Assembly: GCA_964596925.1 (NCBI GenBank)
Contig: CAZQWQ010000028.1
Coordinates: forward strand, 62,001-126,000
Length of the DNA: 64,000 nt
Reading direction: 5' to 3'
Origin: DASTHG01 sp964596925
GTDB lineage: Bacteria > Gemmatimonadota > Gemmatimonadetes > Gemmatimonadales > GWC2-71-9
Shown here: piece by piece, positions 39,543-46,801 of the stretch
How positions within the stretch are numbered: the first letter of the stretch is position 1
Layout of the letters: each line of letters opens with the position of its first letter
Program-made: the position numbers and the translations under genes
Notes under the pieces: model-generated
Database searches by the model: none
What the model was told of the DNA's origin: nothing
What the model saw: the letters and a program-made list of their open reading frames with translations, nothing else

Positions 39543-41641
39543 AGCCCGTTGCGCTCGCCCTCGCGGCCGGCCTCACGTTGATTCCGTCCGTCACGGTAGT
39601 CGCCCAGGATTCGTTCCCGACAACGCCGCCAGCCCCCACGCCACTGGCACCGGTACGGTTTCCGCCATTTCAGCAGGTGACGCTGCCGAACGGGATGACG
39701 CTGTTGGTCGTGGAAAACCACGAGCAGCCGGTCATTTCCGTGAATCTGAGTTTCCGCTCCGGCGGGACCATCGATGCGGCCGGCAAGGAGGGCACGGCAG
39801 AGCTCGTCGCGCAGCTGCTCACCAAAGGCACGCCGACCCGCAATGCCGAGCAGATTGCCGCCGCCATCGAGGGAGTCGGGGGCACTCTATCCGCCTTCTC
39901 CGGAGACGACTTTCTCACGGTTTCGGCCAATGTGCTGAGCGACCACGCGGATCTCGCGTTCGACCTGCTGGGCGACGTGGTGCGTCGTGCCACGTTTCCC
40001 ACAGATGAGCTCGAGCTCGCCCGCACCCAGGCGCTCTCGGCCCTGGCCCTCGCTCTGTCCCAGCCTGAAAACGTGGCCGCCCGGTTCTACAATCGAGAGA
40101 TCTACGGCCGCCACCCCTACGGCCGCAGCTCCTCCCCCGACTCCTACAAGGCGATCACCCAGGGCGACGTCAAGCGGTTCGCCGCGGCCCGGCTCCGGCC
40201 TGGGGGCGCGCTGCTCGTCATCGCTGGGGACGCGACGCTCGCCCGGGCCCGGGCGCTCGCGCAGCGGGCGTTCGGCGGCTGGGCCGGGAGGCCAGCTGTC
40301 GTCGCGGCCCCGCCCGCACCGCCGGTTCGCAGCGCGACGGACATCCTGCTGGTGCACCGTCCTGGCTCGGTCCAGGGAAACATCGTGATTGGCAACACGA
40401 CGTTTCTCCCCACCGACCCCGGCTTTTACGCCGCCCGCGTGGCGACCCAGGTGCTGGGCGGTGGCGCTGACGCGCGACTCTTCCTGATCCTCCGGGAACA
40501 GAAGAGCTGGACCTACGGCGCCTACGCCGGGCTCGATCGTAAACGCGGCATGGGCAATTGGCAGGCGACGTTTGAAGGTCGGACCGAAGTCGTGGATAGC
40601 GCGTTGGTGGAGCTGCTCCACCAGGTCGATCGCATGCGCACCGAGCTCGTCCCCGACTCCGAGCTCGTGAACGTCAAGGGGTTCCTCGTCGGCTCGTTCC
40701 CGCTCACGATCGAAACGCCGCAACAAATCGCGGCCGCCATCGCCAATGCGCGACTGCTTGGCCTCGACGCCAACTACGTGCGGTTGTACCGCGAACGATT
40801 GGCGGCGGTGACACCAACCCAGGCCCGCGTCGCAGCCACCCGCACCTACCGCAGGGCCGCGCTCAGCATTGTGGTCGTCGGGGACGGAGAGAAACTCTAC
40901 GATCGGCTCAAGGTGATTGCCCCGGTGCGGCTGGTGGACGTGGACGGCAAGCCGCTCACGCTCGACGACCTGCGCCCCAGGGCCGGCGCCCCGACGCTCG
41001 ACCGCGCCCAGATCGTGAGTCGGGCGGACAGTTTTCGCGTGGTCGTTCAAGGCAATCCCCTCGGCTTCATGACGGCGAGCATCCGCGCCACCGCCGATTC
41101 GGTCGTCTATACGGAGACGACCAACATCGCGAACGGCGCCGTTCAGCAACAAACGACGGTGGTGTTCAACCCTGCCGATCTCAGTATGGCCAAAATCGAC
41201 CAGACGGGGAGCGCCCAGACCCCCGCCGGTCCGCAACCGAACGACATCCATTTGACCTACGCGGGCGGGAGGGTCACGGGCCGATCGACGACGCCGCAAC
41301 AGACCGGCACGCCGCAGACCCTCGCGATCGATACCACGGTCGCCCCCGGGACCTACGACGACAACGCCCTGACGATGATCATCCCCGCCCTGCCGCTCGC
41401 CGTCGGGGCGACGTTCAACTTGAACGTCTTCGAATCCGGGAAAGGCCTGGCGAAGGTGATTCAAGTGAAGGTGTCCGAAGGCGGGGGCGTGACAGTGCCC
41501 GCCGGCACGTTCCAAACGTTCCGCCTCGATGTCTCAGGCGGCCAGCTGCCGACCGTATTCTTTGTCGCCAAAGATACGCCGCGTCGCATCGTGAAGATCG
41601 AGCTGATCGGCGCCCCGTTGGTGTTCGAGCTGGTCAAGTGA
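39539..41641 (+). CDS. M16 family peptidase, non-catalytic partner with C-terminal extension
   Basis: 700 residues with a signal peptide (MKPVALALAAGLTLIPSVTVVAQ). Residues about 40-480 are an M16 pair of domains. At the position of HxxEH the sequence reads GTAELVAQLL, so the zinc ligands are replaced by Glu88, Ala91 and Gln92, and the subunit cannot bind zinc in the usual way. Residues about 490-700 form an extra beta-rich domain with repeated Thr/Gln and Gly segments, not part of the M16 fold. Coupled by ATGA to the catalytic subunit gene, so the two should form a heterodimeric periplasmic peptidase. The function of the extension is unknown. Confidence 0.85.
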   Translation: MKPVALALAAGLTLIPSVTVVAQDSFPTTPPAPTPLAPVRFPPFQQVTLPNGMTLLVVENHEQPVISVNLSFRSGGTIDAAGKEGTAELVAQLLTKGTPTRNAEQIAAAIEGVGGTLSAFSGDDFLTVSANVLSDHADLAFDLLGDVVRRATFPTDELELARTQALSALALALSQPENVAARFYNREIYGRHPYGRSSSPDSYKAITQGDVKRFAAARLRPGGALLVIAGDATLARARALAQRAFGGWAGRPAVVAAPPAPPVRSATDILLVHRPGSVQGNIVIGNTTFLPTDPGFYAARVATQVLGGGADARLFLILREQKSWTYGAYAGLDRKRGMGNWQATFEGRTEVVDSALVELLHQVDRMRTELVPDSELVNVKGFLVGSFPLTIETPQQIAAAIANARLLGLDANYVRLYRERLAAVTPTQARVAATRTYRRAALSIVVVGDGEKLYDRLKVIAPVRLVDVDGKPLTLDDLRPRAGAPTLDRAQIVSRADSFRVVVQGNPLGFMTASIRATADSVVYTETTNIANGAVQQQTTVVFNPADLSMAKIDQTGSAQTPAGPQPNDIHLTYAGGRVTGRSTTPQQTGTPQTLAIDTTVAPGTYDDNALTMIIPALPLAVGATFNLNVFESGKGLAKVIQVKVSEGGGVTVPAGTFQTFRLDVSGGQLPTVFFVAKDTPRRIVKIELIGAPLVFELVK

Positions 41642-43059
41642 GGGTGTCCCGGGGGTATCGCGCCACGCGATCACTCTGGTGCCTGGCCATGCCGCTGGCC
41701 GCTGCCTGTACCACGGCCAGTGGGCGCCCCGGAGCCCGAACCCCGGCGCCGGCCGACACGACGAGCGTCGGCAGGCCGCAGTACGCCTCGACCTACCGCC
41801 GGCACGCGAATCCCCCGGTGGTGATTCGCAACGCCACGATCATGACCGCCACCGGGCAGGAGATCGCCAGTGGCTCGATCCTGTTCCGCGACGGCCGCAT
41901 CGTGGCGGTGGGCACCACCGTGGACGCGCCGGCCGATGCCGTGATCGTGGATGGCACGGGAAGATTCGTTACTCCGGGAATCATCGACGACCATTCACAC
42001 CTTGGGGTGTACGCAGCCCCCGGCACGGACGCCGAGTCGGACGGCAACGAGTCGACGAATCCGGTGACGGCAGAGGTATGGGCGGAACATTCGTTTTGGC
42101 CGCAGGACCCCCAGATCCCGCTCGCCATCGCCGGGGGGATCACCACGATTCAGGCGCTCCCCGGCTCCGCGAACCTCATCGGGGGCCGCGGCGCCACCCT
42201 CAAACTCATCCCGGCGCGCACGGTGCAGGAAATGAAGTTTCCCGGGGCGCCCTACGGGCTGAAGATGGCCTGCGGTGAGAACCCCAAGCGCGTGTACCGA
42301 AGCCGCGGCCCGTCAACGCGCATGGGCAACATGGCAGGGTACCGCGCGGCTTTCATCCAGGCCGAGGGTTATCGGCAGCGGTGGGACAAGTGGAACCGAA
42401 CCCACCAAGGCGACGCGCCGACGCGTGACCTGCGGCTCGAGACTCTCGCGGAAGTGCTGCGCGGCACCATTCTGGTCCAGAATCACTGTTATCGTGCGGA
42501 CGAGATGGCGCTGATGCTCGACCTGGGGCACGAATTCGGGTTCACCATCCGTTCGTTCCATCACGCCGTGGAGGCATACAAGATCGCCGACTTGTTGGCG
42601 CGTGAAGGTACCGCGGCCTCGGTGTGGGCCGACTGGTGGGGATTCAAGGAAGAGGCCATGGACGGGATCCACGAAAACGCCGCCTTGCTCCAAGCCGCGG
42701 GTGGACGGCCGGTCATTCACTCCGACAGCCCGAGCGGCATCCAGCGTTTGAACCAGGAAGCGGCGAAGGCGATGCAGGCGGGCGTCCGGGCGGGGATCGC
42801 CATCACGCGCGACCATGCGATCCGGTGGATTACGGCGAACCCGGCGTGGGTATTGGGAATCGACTCGATCGTCGGCACGCTCGAGCCAGGCAAGATGGCC
42901 GACGTCGTCGTGTGGTCGGCGGATCCCTTCTCGGTCTATGCCAAGGCGCTGCAGGTTTTCAACGACGGTTGGCTGGTCTACGACCGCAGCGATCCGGCCC
43001 ATCAACCCCGCACCGATTTCGAGCTCGGTCAGGTGCCCGGACCGGGAGCCACCCGATGA
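41638..43059 (+). CDS. Lipoprotein amidohydrolase (imidazolonepropionase-like)
   Basis: 473 residues from GTG (GTGA overlap with the M16 partner). A signal sequence ends in a lipobox (AAAC, Cys24). The amidohydrolase fold is clear: entry strand RFVTPGIIDDHSHLG with His119 and His121, and closing GIDSIVGTLEPGKMADVVVWSADP. Other conserved His are seen in QNHCYRADEM and FHHAVEAYK. It resembles secreted imidazolonepropionase-related hydrolases from soil bacteria, many of which are probable dipeptidases or cyclic amide hydrolases. Its neighbours are a secreted peptidase pair and a second amidohydrolase, so peptide scavenging is a reasonable guess. Confidence 0.85.
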   Translation: MRVSRGYRATRSLWCLAMPLAAACTTASGRPGARTPAPADTTSVGRPQYASTYRRHANPPVVIRNATIMTATGQEIASGSILFRDGRIVAVGTTVDAPADAVIVDGTGRFVTPGIIDDHSHLGVYAAPGTDAESDGNESTNPVTAEVWAEHSFWPQDPQIPLAIAGGITTIQALPGSANLIGGRGATLKLIPARTVQEMKFPGAPYGLKMACGENPKRVYRSRGPSTRMGNMAGYRAAFIQAEGYRQRWDKWNRTHQGDAPTRDLRLETLAEVLRGTILVQNHCYRADEMALMLDLGHEFGFTIRSFHHAVEAYKIADLLAREGTAASVWADWWGFKEEAMDGIHENAALLQAAGGRPVIHSDSPSGIQRLNQEAAKAMQAGVRAGIAITRDHAIRWITANPAWVLGIDSIVGTLEPGKMADVVVWSADPFSVYAKALQVFNDGWLVYDRSDPAHQPRTDFELGQVPGPGATR

Positions 43060-44264
43060 TCGCCCTCGTATTGGCGCAGACGATCGCTATCACCGGTGGC
43101 ACGGTGTTCCCAATCTCCGGTCCCAAGATCGAGCAGGCGACCGTGCTGATTCGGGATGGCAAAATCGCCGCCATCGGCACCTCCGTGGCCATCCCGGCCG
43201 ACGCAACGCGGATTGACGCGACCGGGAAGTGGGTGACGCCGGGCTTCATCGACGGCGCAGGCCAATTGGGGCTGGTCGAGATCGGCGCCGTGGCCGCGAC
43301 GCGTGAAGCGGTCCTCCAGAGCGATTCGATCGCCGCAGCCTTCAATGTGGCCGAGGGGATCAATCCGGCTTCCCAAGTGATTCCGGTCACGCGCGTCGAG
43401 GGCGTGACCACGACGCTTGCCGTCCCGAGCGGCCACCTCGTCAGCGGGCAGGCCGTTCTGATCGATCTCGATGGTGCAACCATCGAGCAAATGCTCGTGA
43501 AAACGCCGGTCGCGATCGTGGCGGATCTCTCGGAAGGCGCCAAGGACGAAGGCGGTGGCACGCGCGCCGGGGTGGCACAGCGGCTACGCACCGTATTCCG
43601 GGACGCGCTCGAGTACGAGCGCCGCCGAGTCGACTTCAGCCGCGCCCAGATTCAGCCCCTCGCCGCTTCCGAAGCGAACCTCGAGGCGCTGCTCCCCGTG
43701 TTGCACGGCGAGCTGCCGCTCCTGGCGTTCGCGAACCGCCGCAGCGACATCCAGACGGCCTTGCGGTTCGCGCGCGAGTTCAGGCTGCGGCTGGTGCTTG
43801 CGGGGGCGCAAGAGGGATGGGAAATCGCCGCCGCGCTCGCGGAGGCGGGCGTACCGGTGCTCGTCGAGCCCCTCGCCAATATCCCGTCGTACGACGCCCT
43901 CGGCGTGCGCTACGAGAATGCGGCGCGGCTGATCCGGGCCGGCGTGAAAGTCGTCCTGCTGGAAACCAATACACACAACTCTCGCAACCTGCGCCAGCAG
44001 GCCGGCAACGCCGTGTCCTACGGCATGACCTGGGACCAGGCACTGCGCGCGATCACCCTGACCCCCGCTGAGGTATTCGGCGTGGCGGATCGGTACGGGT
44101 CACTGGACGTCGGCAAGGTGGCGAACGTGGTAGTGTGGAGCGGCGATCCGTTCGAGTTCTCCACCGCGGTCGAGCATGTCTACATTCGCGGGCGGGAGAT
44201 TCCGCTCAAGAGTCGGCAAACGGAACTATTCGAACGGTACCGCACACTCCCGCCCACCTACTAG
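43056..44264 (+). CDS. Amidohydrolase-like protein lacking the HxH metal motif
   Basis: 402 residues from the ATG at 43056 (ATGA overlap); the longer open frame is a shadow of the preceding gene. The start MIALVLAQTIAITGG may be a short signal. The fold matches the preceding amidohydrolase from WVTPGFIDG to YGSLDVGKVANVVVWSGDPFE, but the HxH motif is absent: FIDGAGQLG has Ala68 and Gln70 where the partner has His119 and His121. The region around residue 250 also lacks the usual His. It is either a non-catalytic partner or a member using another chemistry. Last gene of the unit; a hairpin follows. Confidence 0.8.
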   Translation: MIALVLAQTIAITGGTVFPISGPKIEQATVLIRDGKIAAIGTSVAIPADATRIDATGKWVTPGFIDGAGQLGLVEIGAVAATREAVLQSDSIAAAFNVAEGINPASQVIPVTRVEGVTTTLAVPSGHLVSGQAVLIDLDGATIEQMLVKTPVAIVADLSEGAKDEGGGTRAGVAQRLRTVFRDALEYERRRVDFSRAQIQPLAASEANLEALLPVLHGELPLLAFANRRSDIQTALRFAREFRLRLVLAGAQEGWEIAAALAEAGVPVLVEPLANIPSYDALGVRYENAARLIRAGVKVVLLETNTHNSRNLRQQAGNAVSYGMTWDQALRAITLTPAEVFGVADRYGSLDVGKVANVVVWSGDPFEFSTAVEHVYIRGREIPLKSRQTELFERYRTLPPTY

Positions 44265-44277
44265 ACCGCAGTAACAA

Positions 44278-44309
44278 GAGGCGGCGGAGGATTCACCCCC
44301 CGCCGCCTC
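44278..44309. terminator. Hairpin terminator between convergent genes
   Basis: A perfect 10-bp stem, GAGGCGGCGG (44278-44287) with CCGCCGCCTC (44300-44309), and a 12-base loop, between the amidohydrolase-like gene (plus, ends 44264) and rpmA (minus, ends 44336). No T run on either side; probably serves both directions. Confidence 0.6.
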
Positions 44310-44335
44310 CCACCATCAACGACGAGCCTTCGCCC

Positions 44336-44599
44336 TCAGCCGACCGCCGCGGGGTAGACGCTCACCTTGTAGCGCTTCTTGTCTTTGTGCTCGAACTTCA
44401 CGTGCCCATCGACGACGGTGAAGAGCGAATCGTTGGAGGCGCGACGCACGTTCAATCCCGGATGGAATTTCGTGCCGCGCTGCTTCACGATGATGCTCCC
44501 CGCCGTGACAAACTCCCCGCCAAACCGTTTGACACCCAGGTCCTTCGGGCCTGAGTCTCGGCCGTTGCGCGAAGAGCCTACGCCCTTCTTATGTGCCAT
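44336..44599 (-). CDS. rpmA: 50S ribosomal protein L27
   Basis: 87 residues, normal for L27. The N-terminus MAHKKGVGSSRNGRDSGPK needs no leader cleavage, and the core KRFGGEFVTAGSIIVKQRGTKFHPG is diagnostic. L27 contacts tRNA ends at the peptidyl transferase centre. It lies 7 bases after rplU on the same strand, the standard order. A small difference from E. coli is SSRNGRDS, where many species have STRNGRDS. Confidence 0.97.
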   Translation of the reverse strand: MAHKKGVGSSRNGRDSGPKDLGVKRFGGEFVTAGSIIVKQRGTKFHPGLNVRRASNDSLFTVVDGHVKFEHKDKKRYKVSVYPAAVG

Positions 44600-44606
44600 G
44601 GTTCCC

Positions 44607-44924
44607 TCAGCCGACCGTTACGTCGGCGATCTTCACTTCGGTAAACGGCTGCCGGTGGCCGGCGTGGCGCCGAAAGCCGGCGCGTCGGGCGAACCGGAAA
44701 ATGCGGATCTTCTCGCCCTTGCCATGACGGACGACTTCCGCCGTCACCGTGGCCCCGCGCACCATGGGCTGCCCGGCCTGCACCTTTTTGCCGTCGCTCG
44801 TCAGCAGCACGTGATCGAACGTAACCTTTGCCCCCGGCTCGGCGTCGAGCGAAGGCACCTGGATCGTCTTCCCCGGCTCGGCCCGAAACTGATGGCCGCC
44901 GGTCACGAAAATCGCGTACGTCAT
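44607..44924 (-). CDS. rplU: 50S ribosomal protein L21
   Basis: 105 residues, normal for L21. The landmarks are MTYAIFVTGGHQFRAEPGK at the start, VTFDHVLLTSDGKKVQAGQPMV in the middle and RRHAGHRQPFTEVKI at the end. L21 binds 23S rRNA in the large subunit. The ATG has no Shine-Dalgarno; a promoter with a -10 TACGTT ending 9 bases upstream (44934) suggests a nearly leaderless rplU-rpmA transcript separate from the ribonuclease gene just upstream. Confidence 0.95.
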   Translation of the reverse strand: MTYAIFVTGGHQFRAEPGKTIQVPSLDAEPGAKVTFDHVLLTSDGKKVQAGQPMVRGATVTAEVVRHGKGEKIRIFRFARRAGFRRHAGHRQPFTEVKIADVTVG

Positions 44925-44933
44925 AGGGGCCGG

Positions 44934-44962
44934 AACGTAAATAGGGGCAATGTGTTAGTCAA
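44934..44962 (-). promoter_or_regulatory. Promoter of rplU-rpmA
   Basis: Minus strand -35 TTGACT (44957-44962), 17-base spacer and -10 TACGTT (44934-44939). The -35 overlaps the stop codon of the ribonuclease gene. The -10 ends 9 bases before the rplU ATG, so the predicted message has at most a few bases of leader. Confidence 0.5.
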
Positions 44963-46527
44963 GCGACGGCGTACTGTTCGGTCACATCTCTGCCGGCCGG
45001 TTTGGCCATCATCCGGAACTCATCCAGCCGCATCATCGGGTCGTCCCGCACTTCCAGCTCGAGGCCCGTCTGCTTCTCCAACTGGCGCAAGAAGTTAGGT
45101 TCCTGCTCGACGAGATACAGCGCCACTTCGGGGTGCAGTCGCACTGCGAGCTGACGCTCCTTGTGATCCGCCCCGACCCGCTTGAGTGAACGCTCCATCC
45201 GCCGGACAACCACTTCTGGCCGGAAGACGCGCCCCGTCCCCGTGCAGGTGGGGCAGGACGCAGTCATCGACTGGAGCAACGACGGTCGCACCCGTTGGCG
45301 CGTCATCTCGATCAGCCCAAGCTCGCTGACCGCAAATGCCTTGGTGCGAGCCCGGTCGCGGCCCAGATGGGTCCGAATCTCCTGCAACACCTTGTCGCGG
45401 TTGCCGCGCGTTTCCATGTCGATGAAATCCACCACGATAATCCCGCCGATGTCACGCAACCGGAGCTGGCGCGCCACCTCACGCGCCGCTTCGAGGTTGG
45501 TGCGCAAGATGGTGCTTTCGGGATCCTTCTTACCGGTGTAGCGGCCGGTGTTGACGTCGATCGAGGTCAGCGCCTCAGTCGGCTGAATGATGACGTACCC
45601 GCCGGTTGGCAGGTCGACCCGCTGCTGAAACAGACCGCGGATCTCTGCCTCGACGTCGTATTTGTCGAACAGCGGCGTTTCGTTCTTGTAGAGCTGCACG
45701 CGCTCCAGCAGCTCCGGATCGATTTGCTTCAGGTATTGCTCGATCTCGTTGTAGAGCTGGCGCGAGTCGACAAGCAAAGAATCGACCTTGTCGCTGAACA
45801 GGTCGCGCACGATGCCGCGGGTCAGGCTCGTCTCGCGCTGCAGCAGCGTCGGCGCCCGCGCGGATCCGGCCTTGCGCTTGATCTTCTTCCACAAGCCGAG
45901 CAAGTGCTCGATCTCTCGTTTGCACTTGTCTTCGGTGAGGTCGTCGGCGACGGTGCGGATAATCCAGCCCCCTTCATCCTTGGGGACCAAACCAGCGACC
46001 ATCTCGCGCAACTTCACCCGCAGATCCCGTCCCTCGATCTTGCGGGAGACGCCGACTCGGGACGCAAACGGCATGTAGACGAGGAAACGACCCGGCAGGG
46101 ACACCTGGGCGGTGACGCGGGGTCCCTTGGTACTGATGGGCTCTTTGGTAACCTGAACGAGCTTCGTCTCGCCGCGCTTCAGCTCATCGGCGACGTTGGG
46201 GACGCGGCGGCGCGAGCGGCCGCGCCCGACGGTCTGCGCGTTGCCGTTGTCATTGTCGTCTTCCTCGTCTTCGGCGTCGGCGGGCTCGTCTTCCTCCTCC
46301 GCCTCCACCAGGTCTGAGGCGTGCAGGAACGCGCTCTTCTCCGAGCCTATGTCGACGAAGGCGGCCTGAATGCCCGGCAACACCGCCTCGACTCGGCCGA
46401 GGTAGATGTCGCCGACGCTGCGACGGGTGTCGGGACGGTCCACCAGGAGTTCAACAAGGCGGTCGTCCTCGAGGATCGCCACGCGGGTTTCCCGCGGGCT
46501 GCCGCTGATCAGAATCTCGCGCTTCAA
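44959..46527 (-). CDS. rng: Ribonuclease G/E
   Basis: 522 residues from TTG at 46527, which gives MKREILISGSPRETRVAILED, the family N-terminus; GAGGG lies 7 bases upstream. The open frame continues 54 codons further to a GTG, but that stretch is Arg/Ser-rich and unlike the family. The S1 domain (38-130) contains a long acidic then basic insert at 76-109. The catalytic domain has the metal site SIDVNTGRYTG and VVDFIDM, and the zinc-link CPTC. It cuts AU-rich RNA for rRNA and mRNA processing. There is no C-terminal degradosome arm, so it is RNase G-like in size. It precedes rplU, the common order. Confidence 0.93.
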   Translation of the reverse strand: MKREILISGSPRETRVAILEDDRLVELLVDRPDTRRSVGDIYLGRVEAVLPGIQAAFVDIGSEKSAFLHASDLVEAEEEDEPADAEDEEDDNDNGNAQTVGRGRSRRRVPNVADELKRGETKLVQVTKEPISTKGPRVTAQVSLPGRFLVYMPFASRVGVSRKIEGRDLRVKLREMVAGLVPKDEGGWIIRTVADDLTEDKCKREIEHLLGLWKKIKRKAGSARAPTLLQRETSLTRGIVRDLFSDKVDSLLVDSRQLYNEIEQYLKQIDPELLERVQLYKNETPLFDKYDVEAEIRGLFQQRVDLPTGGYVIIQPTEALTSIDVNTGRYTGKKDPESTILRTNLEAAREVARQLRLRDIGGIIVVDFIDMETRGNRDKVLQEIRTHLGRDRARTKAFAVSELGLIEMTRQRVRPSLLQSMTASCPTCTGTGRVFRPEVVVRRMERSLKRVGADHKERQLAVRLHPEVALYLVEQEPNFLRQLEKQTGLELEVRDDPMMRLDEFRMMAKPAGRDVTEQYAVA

Positions 46528-46801
46528 AGCAAGAGCCCTCGACCCCGCGGGGCCAACAGCCGCGCGAGATCCCAATAGTGTGCCAGCAATCGCCGGTGTC
46601 GATGGAGTTCGTGGAGTTGCGGGCCTGCCGACCGGACTCGAGCGAACGCACGACCGCTGCGAGCGTGCTGAACGATCCGAGTGGAGCACCAGTCCGGTAC
46701 ATGCGGTAAATCTAAGCGCGCTTGTGACTTAGGTCAATGCGGTCTAACTTGTTGCGGCCGAATCGCGCTCCGGCGGCCCGCACTCCGCTCCGAGGCTCGT
46801 C
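46528..46801. other. Divergent intergenic region between rng and prolyl oligopeptidase, 274 bases
   Basis: It contains the strong rng promoter (46709-46737) and a leader of about 175 bases before the TTG start. A weak plus-strand pair TTGTGA (46722-46727), 17 bases, TAACTT (46745-46750) may serve the peptidase gene, which has GAGG about 8 bases before its ATG. The open frame in the leader is Arg-rich and probably not translated. Confidence 0.5.
46709..46737 (-). promoter_or_regulatory. Promoter of rng
   Basis: Minus strand -35 TTGACC (46732-46737), 17-base spacer and -10 TAGATT (46709-46714). The -35 and its flank (ATTGACCTAAGT) are identical over 12 bases to the yicC promoter at 3921-3932, and both have the same 17-base spacing. 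The predicted start near 46702 leaves a leader of about 175 bases. Confidence 0.6.

Noticed and set aside
42624..43055. N-terminal extension of the second amidohydrolase-like gene
   Set aside because: It overlaps the first amidohydrolase and has no similarity to the family; ATG 43056 overlaps the stop in the usual way.
46528..46689. N-terminal extension of the RNase G frame to GTG 46689
   Set aside because: The extra 54 residues are Arg/Ser-rich and unlike the family, whose N-terminus (MKREILIS) begins at the TTG.
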